From contig JAUXMZ010000016.1 of assembly GCA_030683105.1 (NCBI GenBank), positions 1 to 64,000 of the forward strand: a stretch of 64,000 nucleotides of DNA, in the 5' to 3' direction. Below, piece after piece: positions 1-7,986 of this stretch (position 1 is its first letter; the number at the start of each line of letters is the position of its first letter). Made by a program: the position numbers and the translations under genes. Under the pieces are notes generated by a model, which was not told the origin of the DNA, ran no database searches, and saw nothing but the letters and a program-made list of their open reading frames with translations. Source of the DNA: Burkholderiales bacterium (lineage in GTDB: Bacteria; Pseudomonadota; Gammaproteobacteria; Burkholderiales; SG8-41).

Positions 1-52
1 ACCAAGCGCACCATTTTTCGGCGCGTTTGCTCAATGCGCGATTTTTAGACAT
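1..52 (-). CDS. N-terminal fragment of an unidentified gene leaving the window
   Basis: An ATG on the minus strand at 52 is preceded by an AAGGA Shine-Dalgarno six bases away and opens a frame (MSKNRALSKRAEKWCAW) that runs off the left edge without a stop. It would be divergent from serC. Seventeen residues are too few to identify a family. The good ribosome-binding site is the main support. It could still be a chance frame. Confidence 0.4.
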   Translation of the reverse strand, partial: MSKNRALSKRAEKWCAW

Positions 53-90
53 GATTAATCCTTACAAAAAGCCAAAACCTTACTTCAACC

Positions 91-135
91 GTTCGACGAA
101 CGCTGAGACATGAGTGTTCGACGAACGCTGAGACA
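91..135. repeat. 20-bp perfect direct repeat, two copies
   Basis: The 20-mer GTTCGACGAACGCTGAGACA occurs at 91-110 and again at 116-135, a 25-bp period. Each copy begins with the odd-centred palindrome TTCGACGAA. It lies between the left-edge gene and serC. It could be a tandem operator or a simple slippage duplication; nothing here distinguishes the two. Confidence 0.7.
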
Positions 136-141
136 CGGCCA

Positions 142-222
142 GTCAGCCGTAAGCGGAAAACCGCAAACAGCGCAGGGTGTTCAGGTCTTCATACCGCTTA
201 TGGCTGACCGCTCACCGATCAT
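142..222. repeat. Inverted heptamer array upstream of serC
   Basis: The left arm (142-157) reads as GTCAGCC and GTAAGCG units. The right arm (194-222) reads CCGCTTA, TGGCTGA, CCGCTCA, CCGATCA, complementary to the left with mismatches, so the locus can fold into a hairpin with a roughly 36-base loop. It ends 13 bases before the serC ATG but leaves a GAAGGT ribosome-binding site intact. The unit resembles that of the array inside tilS. Confidence 0.6.
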
Positions 223-235
223 CTGAAGGTATTTC

Positions 236-1318
236 ATGACTCGAATCTATAATTTCAGCGCGGGTCCGGCGGTGCTGCCGGAACCGGTCCTCAGGCAGGC
301 CGCGGAGGAAATGCTCGACTGGCACGGCAGCGGCATGTCAGTGATGGAGATGAGCCATCGCGGCAAGGAATTCATTGCCATACATGCCCAGGCCGAAGCC
401 GACCTGCGCGAGCTGCTTGGCATACCCAAAAACTACAAGGTGCTGTTTTTGCAGGGCGGGGCAGCCGCGCAATTTGCCATCGTGCCGATGAATCTGCTGC
501 GCGGCAAAGCGGGCGCTGATTACATCAATACCGGGCAATGGTCGAAAAAAGCGATATCCGAGGCCAAACGCTACTGCAAGGTCAATGTTGCGGCGAGTTC
601 GGAGGACGGGAATTTCACCTTCGCGCCGAAACAGGATCATTGGCGGCTCGATCCGGATGCCGCGTACGTTCATTACACCTCGAACGAAACCATAGGCGGT
701 GTCGAGTTCCAGTGGATTCCGCAAACCGGAGAGGTGCCGCTGGTCGCCGACATGTCATCGCACATTCTGTCGCGGCCGCTCGATGTCAGCCGTTACGGCG
801 TAATCTATGCCGGTGCGCAGAAAAATATCGGGCCGGCGGGACTCACCATCGTCATTGTGCGCGATGACCTGATCGGTCACGCTGCGCCCATCACGCCGGG
901 CGTGTTTGACTACAAGGTGCAGGCCGAAAGCGATTCCATGAACAACACGCCGCCGACCTATGCCATCTATATTGCGGGGCTGGTGTTCCAGTGGCTGAAA
1001 AATCTCGGCGGGCTGAAAGAGATGGAGCGCACCAACATCACCAAGGCCGGGCTGGTATATGACTATCTCGATCAGACCGAGTTCTACCATTCGCCGGTGG
1101 CGAAGGACGACCGCTCGCGCATGAACATCCCGTTCACACTGCGCAATTCAGGACTGGACGCAGCGTTCCTGAATGCGGCGGAAAGCCGCGGGCTGACCCA
1201 GTTGAAGGGGCACCGTTCTGTCGGCGGCATGCGCGCGTCGATCTACAACGCGATGCCGGTGGAAGGCGTCAGAGCCCTGATCGAGTTCATGCGCGAGTTT
1301 GAGAAGAACAATGGCTGA
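236..1318 (+). CDS. serC: Phosphoserine aminotransferase
   Basis: PLP-dependent class V aminotransferase of 360 residues, the usual length. It converts 3-phosphohydroxypyruvate and glutamate to O-phosphoserine and 2-oxoglutarate in serine synthesis, and acts on the matching intermediate in pyridoxal phosphate synthesis. The N-terminus IYNFSAGPA and the PLP-lysine motif AGAQKN (Lys196) are characteristic of SerC. The ATG at 236 has a GAAGGT ribosome-binding site. The 3' end overlaps the next gene (serA) by eight bases, so the two consecutive steps of the serine pathway are translationally coupled. Confidence 0.97.
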   Translation: MTRIYNFSAGPAVLPEPVLRQAAEEMLDWHGSGMSVMEMSHRGKEFIAIHAQAEADLRELLGIPKNYKVLFLQGGAAAQFAIVPMNLLRGKAGADYINTGQWSKKAISEAKRYCKVNVAASSEDGNFTFAPKQDHWRLDPDAAYVHYTSNETIGGVEFQWIPQTGEVPLVADMSSHILSRPLDVSRYGVIYAGAQKNIGPAGLTIVIVRDDLIGHAAPITPGVFDYKVQAESDSMNNTPPTYAIYIAGLVFQWLKNLGGLKEMERTNITKAGLVYDYLDQTEFYHSPVAKDDRSRMNIPFTLRNSGLDAAFLNAAESRGLTQLKGHRSVGGMRASIYNAMPVEGVRALIEFMREFEKNNG

Positions 1319-2489
1319 GCCCTTCAGGATACTGACGCTCAACCAGATCTCAGGTGTGGGCCTCAAGCGCCTGCCGGGGGCGCACTATGCCGTTGGCGGG
1401 CAGATGGACCGCCCCGACGCGATCCTGGTGCGTTCGCACGACATGCACAAGATGGAAATACCGACCAGCGTCAGGGCGATTGGACGCGCCGGCGCGGGTA
1501 CCAACAACATCCCGGTCGAGAAAATGAGCCAGCGCGGCGTGCCGGTGTTCAATGCGCCGGGCGCCAATGCCAATGCCGTCAAGGAACTGGTGATCGCGGG
1601 ACTGCTGATCGCGGCCAGGAACCTGGTCCCGGCCTTGCGCTTTGTCGACGGCCTGGAGGGTGACGACAAGCGCTTGCACGTGCTGGTCGAAGACGGCAAG
1701 AAGCAGTTTTCCGGCAGTGAACTGCCCCGGCATACCCTGGGCGTGGTGGGGCTGGGCAAGATCGGCAGCCTGGTGGCGGACGCGGCGATCAAGCTCGGCA
1801 TGAACGTGCTCGGCTATGATCCCGAGATCACGGTGGACGCGGCGTGGAGCCTGCCGGCGCAGGTCAAGAAGGCGCACAGCATAGAGGAAGTGCTCAAGGG
1901 CAGCGATTTTGTGAGTCTGCACGTGCCGCTGATCGAGGTCACGCGCAACCTGATCAACGCGGCGCGCGTCAAAAGCATGAAAAACGGCGCCATACTGCTC
2001 AACTTTTCGCGCGACGGCATCGTAGACAACGACGCGGTGCTGGAGGGGCTGGACGCCAAACGGCTGCGCTACTATGTCTGTGATTTTCCGGCACACAAGA
2101 TGCTGCGTCACCCGCATGTAGTGGCGCTGCCGCACCTGGGGGCATCTACGCGCGAGGCTGAAGACAACTGCGCGGTGATGGTGGCCGACCAGGTGCGCGA
2201 TTTTCTGGAGCACGGTAACATTCAGAATGCCGTCAATTTTCCCGATGTAGTGATGAACCGTGAGTCGCCGTTTCGCGTCTGCATCGCCAATGCCAACGTG
2301 CCGAACATGCTGGGTCAGATCTCGACGGCGATGGCTGAGGCCGGCTTGAACATACATAATATGATCAACAAGTCCAAAGGTGAGATGGCCTATACCCTGG
2401 TCGATGTCGACAGCGCGGTCCCGGTTGCGCTGACTGATCATCTCTCCGGCATAGAGGGTGTGCTCACCACGCGCTACCTGCCGCTGTAA
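1311..2489 (+). CDS. serA: D-3-phosphoglycerate dehydrogenase with C-terminal ACT domain
   Basis: 392-residue 2-hydroxyacid dehydrogenase catalysing the NAD-dependent first step of serine synthesis. The Rossmann motif VGLGKIG lies at residues 146-152, the substrate-side Arg is at 234 (NFSRDG) and the catalytic His at 275 (PHLGAST). A terminal ACT domain starting near residue 323 suggests serine feedback. The frame opens at a TTG at 1299, but the ATG at 1311, preceded by GAGAAG, is the better start and overlaps the serC stop. Oddity: the segment DFPAHKM, where the catalytic Glu is expected (for example DFPSEE in related short enzymes), has no Glu. Confidence 0.93.
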   Translation: MAEPFRILTLNQISGVGLKRLPGAHYAVGGQMDRPDAILVRSHDMHKMEIPTSVRAIGRAGAGTNNIPVEKMSQRGVPVFNAPGANANAVKELVIAGLLIAARNLVPALRFVDGLEGDDKRLHVLVEDGKKQFSGSELPRHTLGVVGLGKIGSLVADAAIKLGMNVLGYDPEITVDAAWSLPAQVKKAHSIEEVLKGSDFVSLHVPLIEVTRNLINAARVKSMKNGAILLNFSRDGIVDNDAVLEGLDAKRLRYYVCDFPAHKMLRHPHVVALPHLGASTREAEDNCAVMVADQVRDFLEHGNIQNAVNFPDVVMNRESPFRVCIANANVPNMLGQISTAMAEAGLNIHNMINKSKGEMAYTLVDVDSAVPVALTDHLSGIEGVLTTRYLPL

Positions 2490-2493
2490 AACC

Positions 2494-2584
2494 AGTGATT
2501 GAGTGATTGGGTCATTCGGTGATCAGGTGAGGTAACATGTCCACACGCATGCAATACTGATTAATCAATCACCCGATCATCGCC
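2494..2584. repeat. Inverted octamer array between serA and pheA
   Basis: The left arm (2494-2533) is five octamers: AGTGATTG twice, then GGTCATTC, GGTGATCA, GGTGAGGT. The right arm (2558-2584) is TGATTAAT, CAATCACC, CGATCATC plus GCC, which is the complement of the same unit. The spacer is about 25 bases. The right arm touches the pheA start codon, and no Shine-Dalgarno is visible there. Confidence 0.65.
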
Positions 2585-3649
2585 ATGACCGACAAGCTCA
2601 AATCCATCCGCAGCCAGATCGACGCGCTAGATGAGCGGCTGGTAAAGCTGCTTTCGGCGCGCGCGCGCCTTGCGCAGCGCATCGGCAAGATCAAGCAGGG
2701 TGCCGTTTACCGGCCCGAGCGCGAAGCGCAGGTGCAGCGGCGCATCGCCGGGATCAATCCGGGGCCGCTGTCAGATCGCGCACTTGCCAGGGTGTTTACA
2801 GAGGTCATGTCCGCCTGCCGCGCGCTCGAGGATGCGCTCACCGTGGCCTATCTCGGGCCACAAGGCACGTTCAGCCAGGAGGCGGCGCTCAAGCATTTTG
2901 GCGGCATGGTGCCGGCGGTGCCCTGCGGCTCCATCGATGAGGTGTTCCGCCAGGTCGAAAGCGGGGCCGTGGGCTATGGCGTGGTGCCGGTCGAAAATTC
3001 AACCGAAGGCGCGATCGGCCGCACGCTCGACCTGCTGCTCACGACGCCGGCCCGGGTCTGCGGCGAAGTGATGCTGCCGGTGCGCCAGTGCCTGATGGGC
3101 AAGGCCAGGAAGCGTGCCGATATCCGCAAGGTTTATTCCCATACCCAGAGCCTTGCACAGTGCCAGAAATGGCTGGCGCGCCATCTGCCGCATGCCGAGC
3201 AGATCGCAGTGGTGAGCAATGCCGAGGCGGCGCGGTGCGCGGCCGGCGATCGGCGGGCCGCGGCCATAGGCAGCAAGACTGCCGCAGCGCTCTACGAGCT
3301 TCAACTGCTGGCGCGCGATATCGAGGACGAGGCGACCAACACTACTCGTTTTCTGGTGATCGCCGAGCACGGTGCGGCACCCTCCGGCAAGGACAAAACC
3401 TCGCTGATACTCTCGACGCGCAATACGCCGGGTGCCATACACGACCTGCTCACACCTCTGGCGGCCAACCGGGTGAGCATGACCCGGCTCGAATCACGGC
3501 CGGCGCGCACCGGTTTATGGGAATACGTGTTCTATGTCGACATCGACGGGCACGCGCAGAATGCCAACGTCGCCAAGGCGCTTGCCGAACTCGAGCGTAA
3601 AGCGTCGTTCCTGAAAAATCTCGGTTCCTATCCTGCGGCCATCCCCTGA
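2585..3649 (+). CDS. pheA: Bifunctional chorismate mutase / prephenate dehydratase (P-protein)
   Basis: 354 residues in three parts: a chorismate mutase helical domain (about 1-90), a prephenate dehydratase domain (about 95-270) and an ACT regulatory domain (about 280-354). It converts chorismate through prephenate to phenylpyruvate, the phenylalanine branch. The dehydratase Thr-Arg-Phe motif is present as NTTRFLV, and the ACT ESRP motif as LESRPAR, which in this family binds phenylalanine for feedback inhibition. The ATG at 2585 is preceded by repeat-derived sequence with no recognisable ribosome-binding site. It is followed by hisC, tyrA and aroA, so the genes of the aromatic branch are grouped. 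Confidence 0.96.
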   Translation: MTDKLKSIRSQIDALDERLVKLLSARARLAQRIGKIKQGAVYRPEREAQVQRRIAGINPGPLSDRALARVFTEVMSACRALEDALTVAYLGPQGTFSQEAALKHFGGMVPAVPCGSIDEVFRQVESGAVGYGVVPVENSTEGAIGRTLDLLLTTPARVCGEVMLPVRQCLMGKARKRADIRKVYSHTQSLAQCQKWLARHLPHAEQIAVVSNAEAARCAAGDRRAAAIGSKTAAALYELQLLARDIEDEATNTTRFLVIAEHGAAPSGKDKTSLILSTRNTPGAIHDLLTPLAANRVSMTRLESRPARTGLWEYVFYVDIDGHAQNANVAKALAELERKASFLKNLGSYPAAIP

Positions 3650-3654
3650 TGGGG

Positions 3655-3783
3655 AGTGTTGAGTGCTGAGTTTCTGGTGTTGAGTGAAAGATCCCGCATA
3701 TTCGCATTCGAGGACAACTCAACACTCAACACTTAACACTCAACACTCAACACTTAACACTTAACACTCAAAATTTAACACTT
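3655..3783. repeat. Inverted heptamer array between pheA and hisC
   Basis: The left arm (3655-3687) carries GTGTTGA, GTGCTGA and GTGTTGA units. The right arm (3714-3782) carries about nine TCAACAC or TTAACAC heptamers. The spacer of about 26 bases is unrelated sequence. The arms are complementary with mismatches, and the right arm is longer, so part of it stays unpaired. It ends six bases before the hisC ATG. The same heptamer recurs in the left arm of the array before der. Confidence 0.75.
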
Positions 3784-3788
3784 TGTTC

Positions 3789-4886
3789 ATGAACATCTGC
3801 GACCTCGCTCCTTCTTATATCCGCGCCATCGCCCCGTATCAGCCGGGCAAGCCGATTGCCGAACTGGCGCGGGAAATGGGCCTTAACGAGGCCGACATCG
3901 TCAAGCTGGCATCGAATGAAAATCCGCTCGGGGTCAGTCCCTGCGCACAGCGCGCGATACGCGGCGTGCTCGACGGTCTGGCGCGGTATCCGGATGGCAA
4001 TGGGTTCGAGCTGAAACAGGCGCTGTCGCGGCATTTGGGCGTGGCACAGGAGCGCATCGTGCTCGGCAACGGTTCCAACGATGTGCTGGAACTTGCGGCG
4101 CGCGCGTTTCTGACGCCGGCCAGCAGCGCCGTTTATTCTCAGCATGCATTTGCCGTCTACCCGCTGGTGGTGCAGGCCATGGGCGCCACGGGCATCGAAG
4201 TGGCGGCGAAGGATTTTGGACACGATCTGGATGCAATGCTGTCTGCGGTAAGAGCCGATACACGACTCGTATTCATTGCCAATCCCAACAATCCGACCGG
4301 CACCTTCGCGGCAGGCGCCCAACTCGAAGCATTCATTGCCGCACTGCCCGCTGGCGTACTGGTGGTGCTCGACGAAGCCTACAATGAATATCTGCCGCCG
4401 GAATTGCGCGTCGACAGCCTGCGGTGGCTGGAAAAATATAATAACCTATTGATTACAAGAACATTTTCAAAAGTGTACGGGCTTGCCGGCTTGCGCGTCG
4501 GATATGCGCTGGGGGCGCCCGGCGTCGCCGATCTGATGAACCGCGTGCGCCAACCATTCAACGTCAACAGTTTGTCGCTGGTCGCTGCGGCGGCGGCGCT
4601 GGCCGACACGGATTTTGTGCGGCAGAGTTATGCGCTGAACCGGGCGGGCATGGACCAGATCACCGCGGCGTTTGGGCTGCTGGGCATAGACTACATTCCG
4701 TCCTACGGCAATTTCGTGAGCTTCAAGGTCGGGGACGCGCGCGGCGTGTACCAGAAATTGCTTAAGGCGGGCGTCATCGTGCGCCCGATCGCGAGCTACG
4801 GCATGCCGGATTATCTGCGGGTGTCGATCGGGCTGGAGTCCGAGAACGCGAAGTTCCTGTCCTGTCTCAAGCAGGCGCTTGCTTAA
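3789..4886 (+). CDS. hisC: Histidinol-phosphate / aromatic aminotransferase
   Basis: 365-residue class I/II PLP aminotransferase. The PLP lysine is in RTFSKVYG (Lys228), and NPNNPTG and the C-terminal substrate Arg region (YLRVSIG) are present. HisC converts imidazole-acetol phosphate and glutamate to histidinol phosphate. Its place between pheA and tyrA, away from any his operon, suggests that it also, or mainly, transaminates phenylpyruvate and hydroxyphenylpyruvate; this is inference from context. The frame opens at a TTG at 3783, but the ATG at 3789 gives the family's usual N-terminus. No Shine-Dalgarno is visible because the repeat array abuts the start. Confidence 0.9.
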   Translation: MNICDLAPSYIRAIAPYQPGKPIAELAREMGLNEADIVKLASNENPLGVSPCAQRAIRGVLDGLARYPDGNGFELKQALSRHLGVAQERIVLGNGSNDVLELAARAFLTPASSAVYSQHAFAVYPLVVQAMGATGIEVAAKDFGHDLDAMLSAVRADTRLVFIANPNNPTGTFAAGAQLEAFIAALPAGVLVVLDEAYNEYLPPELRVDSLRWLEKYNNLLITRTFSKVYGLAGLRVGYALGAPGVADLMNRVRQPFNVNSLSLVAAAAALADTDFVRQSYALNRAGMDQITAAFGLLGIDYIPSYGNFVSFKVGDARGVYQKLLKAGVIVRPIASYGMPDYLRVSIGLESENAKFLSCLKQALA

Positions 4887-4898
4887 GGTCGAATGCAA

Positions 4899-4993
4899 TA
4901 GACAGGATTAACAGGATTCAAAATCAGAATTTACAAGATCGTCGTGATTTTGATTTATCCTGTTAATCCTTGAAAATCCTGTAAATCCTGTCT
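4899..4993. repeat. Inverted nonamer array between hisC and tyrA
   Basis: The left arm (4899-4937) is built on ACAGGATTA and ACAGGATTC. The right arm (4957-4993) repeats AATCCTGTA-type nonamers and ends in CTGTCT, complementary to the GACAGG of the left end. The spacer is about 20 bases. The array fills almost the whole gap and ends eight bases before the tyrA ATG, where no ribosome-binding site is visible. Confidence 0.75.
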
Positions 4994-5001
4994 AATTAAT
5001 A

Positions 5002-5880
5002 ATGCGAGCGAACCCCAAAATCGGCAAGCTGGTCGTCATCGGCGTCGGCCTCATCGGCGGCTCGTTCGCGCTTGCGCTGAAAAAAGCGAAAGCGGTGAAG
5101 TACGTGACCGGAGTCGGGCGCACCCGCAAAAATCTGACCGCTGCGCTTAAAATGCGCATCATCGACGAGGCCAGCACCGATGCGGCGCAGGCGGTAGTGG
5201 ATGCCGATCTCGTGCTGCTTGCGATGCCGGTGGGCCAGATGCCGGAAGTCATGGCGCGCATCGCGCCGCATCTGCCGCCGCATGCGGTGGTGACCGACGG
5301 CGGCAGCACCAAGCAGGATGTGGTGGCTTATGCGCGACGCTTTCTCGGTGCGCATTTCCCGCGCTTCGTTCCGGCACATCCGATTGCCGGCACCGAACAC
5401 AGCGGCGCGGCAGCGGCTTTTGCCGATCTTTATCGCGGAAAAAACGTGATCATCACGCCCCAGCCTGAAACCACGGCACGTGCGCAGCAACTGGTACGCG
5501 TGGCGTGGCAGCGGTGCGGCGCGCGCATCGTGCGGCTTGCAGCGCAGGAGCACGACGCGATTTTCGCCGCAGTCAGCCATTTGCCGCATGTGGTGGCATT
5601 CGCGCTGGTAAATGCGCTGGCGCGTCGCACCGATGCGAAAAAACTGTTTGGTTTTTCCGCGGGCGGCCTGCGCGATACGGTGCGTATCGCCGGCAGTTCG
5701 CCGGAGATGTGGCGCGACATCTGCGCGGCCAATCGTAACGAGCTGCTCGCGGTGCTCGACGACTTTGAGGACGAGCTCGAGACCGTAAGGTCGGCAATCG
5801 AGAGCGGCGATGGCGCAGCTCTGGAGCACCTGTTCGAGCATGCCCGAACGGCACGCAACAAATGGCTCAAACGCGACTGA
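5002..5880 (+). CDS. tyrA: Prephenate / arogenate dehydrogenase
   Basis: 292-residue TyrA of the monofunctional type without a fused chorismate mutase. It oxidatively decarboxylates prephenate (or arogenate) on the way to tyrosine. The dinucleotide-binding motif VIGVGLIGGS lies at residues 11-20 and the conserved HPIAGTE motif near residue 130. NAD or NADP preference and substrate cannot be settled by eye. The leader before the ATG at 5002 is AT-rich (TAATTAATA) with no Shine-Dalgarno. A hairpin (TCAGGCC/GGCCTGA, 5881-5902) follows the stop, ahead of aroA. Confidence 0.94.
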   Translation: MRANPKIGKLVVIGVGLIGGSFALALKKAKAVKYVTGVGRTRKNLTAALKMRIIDEASTDAAQAVVDADLVLLAMPVGQMPEVMARIAPHLPPHAVVTDGGSTKQDVVAYARRFLGAHFPRFVPAHPIAGTEHSGAAAAFADLYRGKNVIITPQPETTARAQQLVRVAWQRCGARIVRLAAQEHDAIFAAVSHLPHVVAFALVNALARRTDAKKLFGFSAGGLRDTVRIAGSSPEMWRDICAANRNELLAVLDDFEDELETVRSAIESGDGAALEHLFEHARTARNKWLKRD

Positions 5881-5908
5881 TCAGGCCCGCCGTGCGGCCT
5901 GAATCCGG

Positions 5909-7240
5909 TTGAGCGAAGGGGGTTCCCTGGACTACCTCGATCTCGCCCCCATACGCACTGTGTGCGGCACGGTAAAACTGCCGGGGTCCAAGAGTATTTC
6001 CAACCGCATCCTGCTGTTGTCCGCCCTGGCGCAGGGCGACACCCGCATTCGCGACCTGCTCGATTCCGACGATACCCGCCGCATGCTCGATGCGTTGCGA
6101 ACTCTGGGCGTAGTCTGGGAGCGAGAGCAAGGCGATGTGCTTCGCGTGCGCGGCGCGGCAGGTGCGTTCCCGGTCAGGCAGGCCGAGCTTTTTCTCGGCA
6201 ACGCGGGCACCGCATTTCGTCCGCTGACCGCGGCGCTGGCTTTTGCGGGAGGTGACTACCACCTGTCCGGCGTGCCGCGCATGCACGAGCGGCCGATCGG
6301 TGATCTGGTGGATGCGCTGCGCAGTCTCGGGGCGAATATCGACTATCTGGGCAAGGCCGGGTACCCGCCGCTGGCAATACATCCGGCGACTATGCATGGC
6401 GGCAAGGTCAGCATACGAGGTGATGTGTCCAGCCAGTTCCTGACCGCATTGCTGATCGCGCTGCCGCTGTGTGCCGAGCGCACCGAGATCAACGTGGAAG
6501 GTGAACTGATTTCCAAGCCCTATGTCGATATCACGGTTAATACCATGCGCCGTTTCGGCGCAGAGGTGGCGCGGGAGGGGTGGTCGCGGTTTGTGATTCC
6601 CGCCGGATGCCGCTACCTCAGCCCGGGTGAGATCTACATCGAAGGTGATGCGTCGTCGGCTTCGTATTTTCTTGCGGCCGGCGCCATCAGCGGGCTGACG
6701 GGGGGAGGGCCGGTGCGGGTCGAAGGGGTGGGGCGCGCCAGCATCCAGGGCGATGTGCGTTTCGCCGAGGCTCTCGAAATGATGGGCGCGCGCGTCACCT
6801 TGGGAGAAAACTGGATAGAAGCGGGCGCGGGTGATGCAGCGGCGGGGCGCGGCAAACTCAAGGCGTTCGATGCCGACTTCAATCACATCCCCGACGCGGC
6901 GATGACGCTGGCGGTGGCGGCGCTGTTCGCTGACGGGCCGTGCTGGTTGAGGAACATCGGCAGCTGGCGGGTCAAGGAGACCGATCGTATCGCCGCCATG
7001 GCGACCGAGTTGCGCAAGCTGGGTGCGCAGGTCGAGGAGGGTCCGGACTGGCTGCGCATCACGCCGCCTCCGCAGATCACGCCGCACGTTGCCATCGACA
7101 CCTATGACGATCATCGCGTGGCCATGAGTTTTGCGCTGGCGGCGCTGGGCGGGGTGGCGCTGAGGATCAACGATCCGGGATGCGTCGCGAAGACCTTTCC
7201 CGAGTATTTTGATGTTCTGGCCGGGATCTCCGGGCGCTGA
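5909..7240 (+). CDS. aroA: 3-phosphoshikimate 1-carboxyvinyltransferase (EPSP synthase)
   Basis: About 440 residues, transferring enolpyruvate from PEP to shikimate-3-phosphate, the sixth shikimate step. The N-terminal [10 protein letters not shown], the [13 protein letters not shown] segment (class I form of LxNAGTAxR) and the C-terminal DHRVAMSF are all typical. Start choice is uncertain. The only conventional start is a TTG at 5909 with no ribosome-binding site, whereas the strong AAGGGGG at 5916-5922 sits correctly for a CTG at 5927 (437 residues), which would begin at the usual DYLDL. The stop is two bases before the cmk ATG. Confidence 0.95.
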   Translation: MSEGGSLDYLDLAPIRTVCGTVKLPGSKSISNRILLLSALAQGDTRIRDLLDSDDTRRMLDALRTLGVVWEREQGDVLRVRGAAGAFPVRQAELFLGNAGTAFRPLTAALAFAGGDYHLSGVPRMHERPIGDLVDALRSLGANIDYLGKAGYPPLAIHPATMHGGKVSIRGDVSSQFLTALLIALPLCAERTEINVEGELISKPYVDITVNTMRRFGAEVAREGWSRFVIPAGCRYLSPGEIYIEGDASSASYFLAAGAISGLTGGGPVRVEGVGRASIQGDVRFAEALEMMGARVTLGENWIEAGAGDAAAGRGKLKAFDADFNHIPDAAMTLAVAALFADGPCWLRNIGSWRVKETDRIAAMATELRKLGAQVEEGPDWLRITPPPQITPHVAIDTYDDHRVAMSFALAALGGVALRINDPGCVAKTFPEYFDVLAGISGR

Positions 7241-7242
7241 CC

Positions 7243-7914
7243 ATGGCCGGCAATCTGCCCCCGGTCATAGCCATCGACGGTCCTTCCGCGTCCGGCAAGG
7301 GTACGGTCGCCGAGCGGGTGGCGCGCGATCTGGGCTTTCATTATCTCGATAGCGGCGCGCTGTACCGCCTGGTGGCCTGGGCTGCGCTGGATGCTGGAAT
7401 AAATCTAGAAAATGAATCAGGAGTAAGTGATATAGCATTGAATTTAAACGTTATATTTAACGACGGTATTTGGCTGAATCAGAAGGAAGTCGGCGCTGCA
7501 CTGCGCGAAGAAGCTATAGGCAACGCAGCGTCCCGTGTCGCTGCTTTGCCCCGGGTGCGTCAGGCGTTGCTGGCGCGGCAGCGGGCATTCCGGCAACCGC
7601 CGGGATTGGTCGCTGACGGCCGCGATATGGGATCCGTGGTTTTCCCCGATGCCAGGCTCAAGATTTACCTGACTGCGACCCCCGAGGCACGTGCCGATCG
7701 GCGATATAAGCAGTTGATGGACAAGGGAATGGGTGCTAGTATGAACGCCCTTTTGCAGGATATTCGCGACCGTGATGCGCGTGACAGCGCGAGAGCGGTT
7801 GCACCGCTGCAAAAGTGCTCGGATGCCATGTATCTCGATACCACCGCATTGACGATAGATGAGGTGGTGGCGCAGGTGCTGGCGCAGTACAAACTAGCGT
7901 TACAGGTGCCATGA
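7243..7914 (+). CDS. cmk: Cytidylate kinase
   Basis: 223-residue CMP/dCMP kinase with P-loop GPSASGKGT near residues 13-21 and the DGRDMGSVVFPDA motif in the core. It recycles CMP from RNA turnover and lipid and CMP-sugar metabolism. The ATG at 7243 follows the aroA stop almost directly, and cmk precedes rpsA as in many proteobacteria. Oddity: about 7390-7490, coding for part of the NMP-binding domain, is clearly AT-rich and uses rare codons such as ATA, CTA and AAT, unlike the rest of the gene. Confidence 0.96.
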   Translation: MAGNLPPVIAIDGPSASGKGTVAERVARDLGFHYLDSGALYRLVAWAALDAGINLENESGVSDIALNLNVIFNDGIWLNQKEVGAALREEAIGNAASRVAALPRVRQALLARQRAFRQPPGLVADGRDMGSVVFPDARLKIYLTATPEARADRRYKQLMDKGMGASMNALLQDIRDRDARDSARAVAPLQKCSDAMYLDTTALTIDEVVAQVLAQYKLALQVP

Positions 7915-7945
7915 GTCAGCCTGACCCGTGGTTTTTTTAAACTAC

Positions 7946-7966
7946 CCCGTCGCCATGACGGGTTTT
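7946..7966 (+). terminator. Hairpin and T-run between cmk and rpsA
   Basis: CCCGTC (7946-7951) pairs with GACGGG (7957-7962) around a five-base loop and is followed by TTTT. It can end or attenuate transcription coming from the aroA-cmk side, leaving rpsA to its own promoter. Confidence 0.6.
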
Positions 7967-7986
7967 ATATAACACTTTGAATCTTA

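Noticed and set aside
1350-2441. 363-residue minus-strand frame opposite serA
   Set aside because: Shadow of a conserved dehydrogenase gene with typical shadow composition (His, Arg, Gln, Val).
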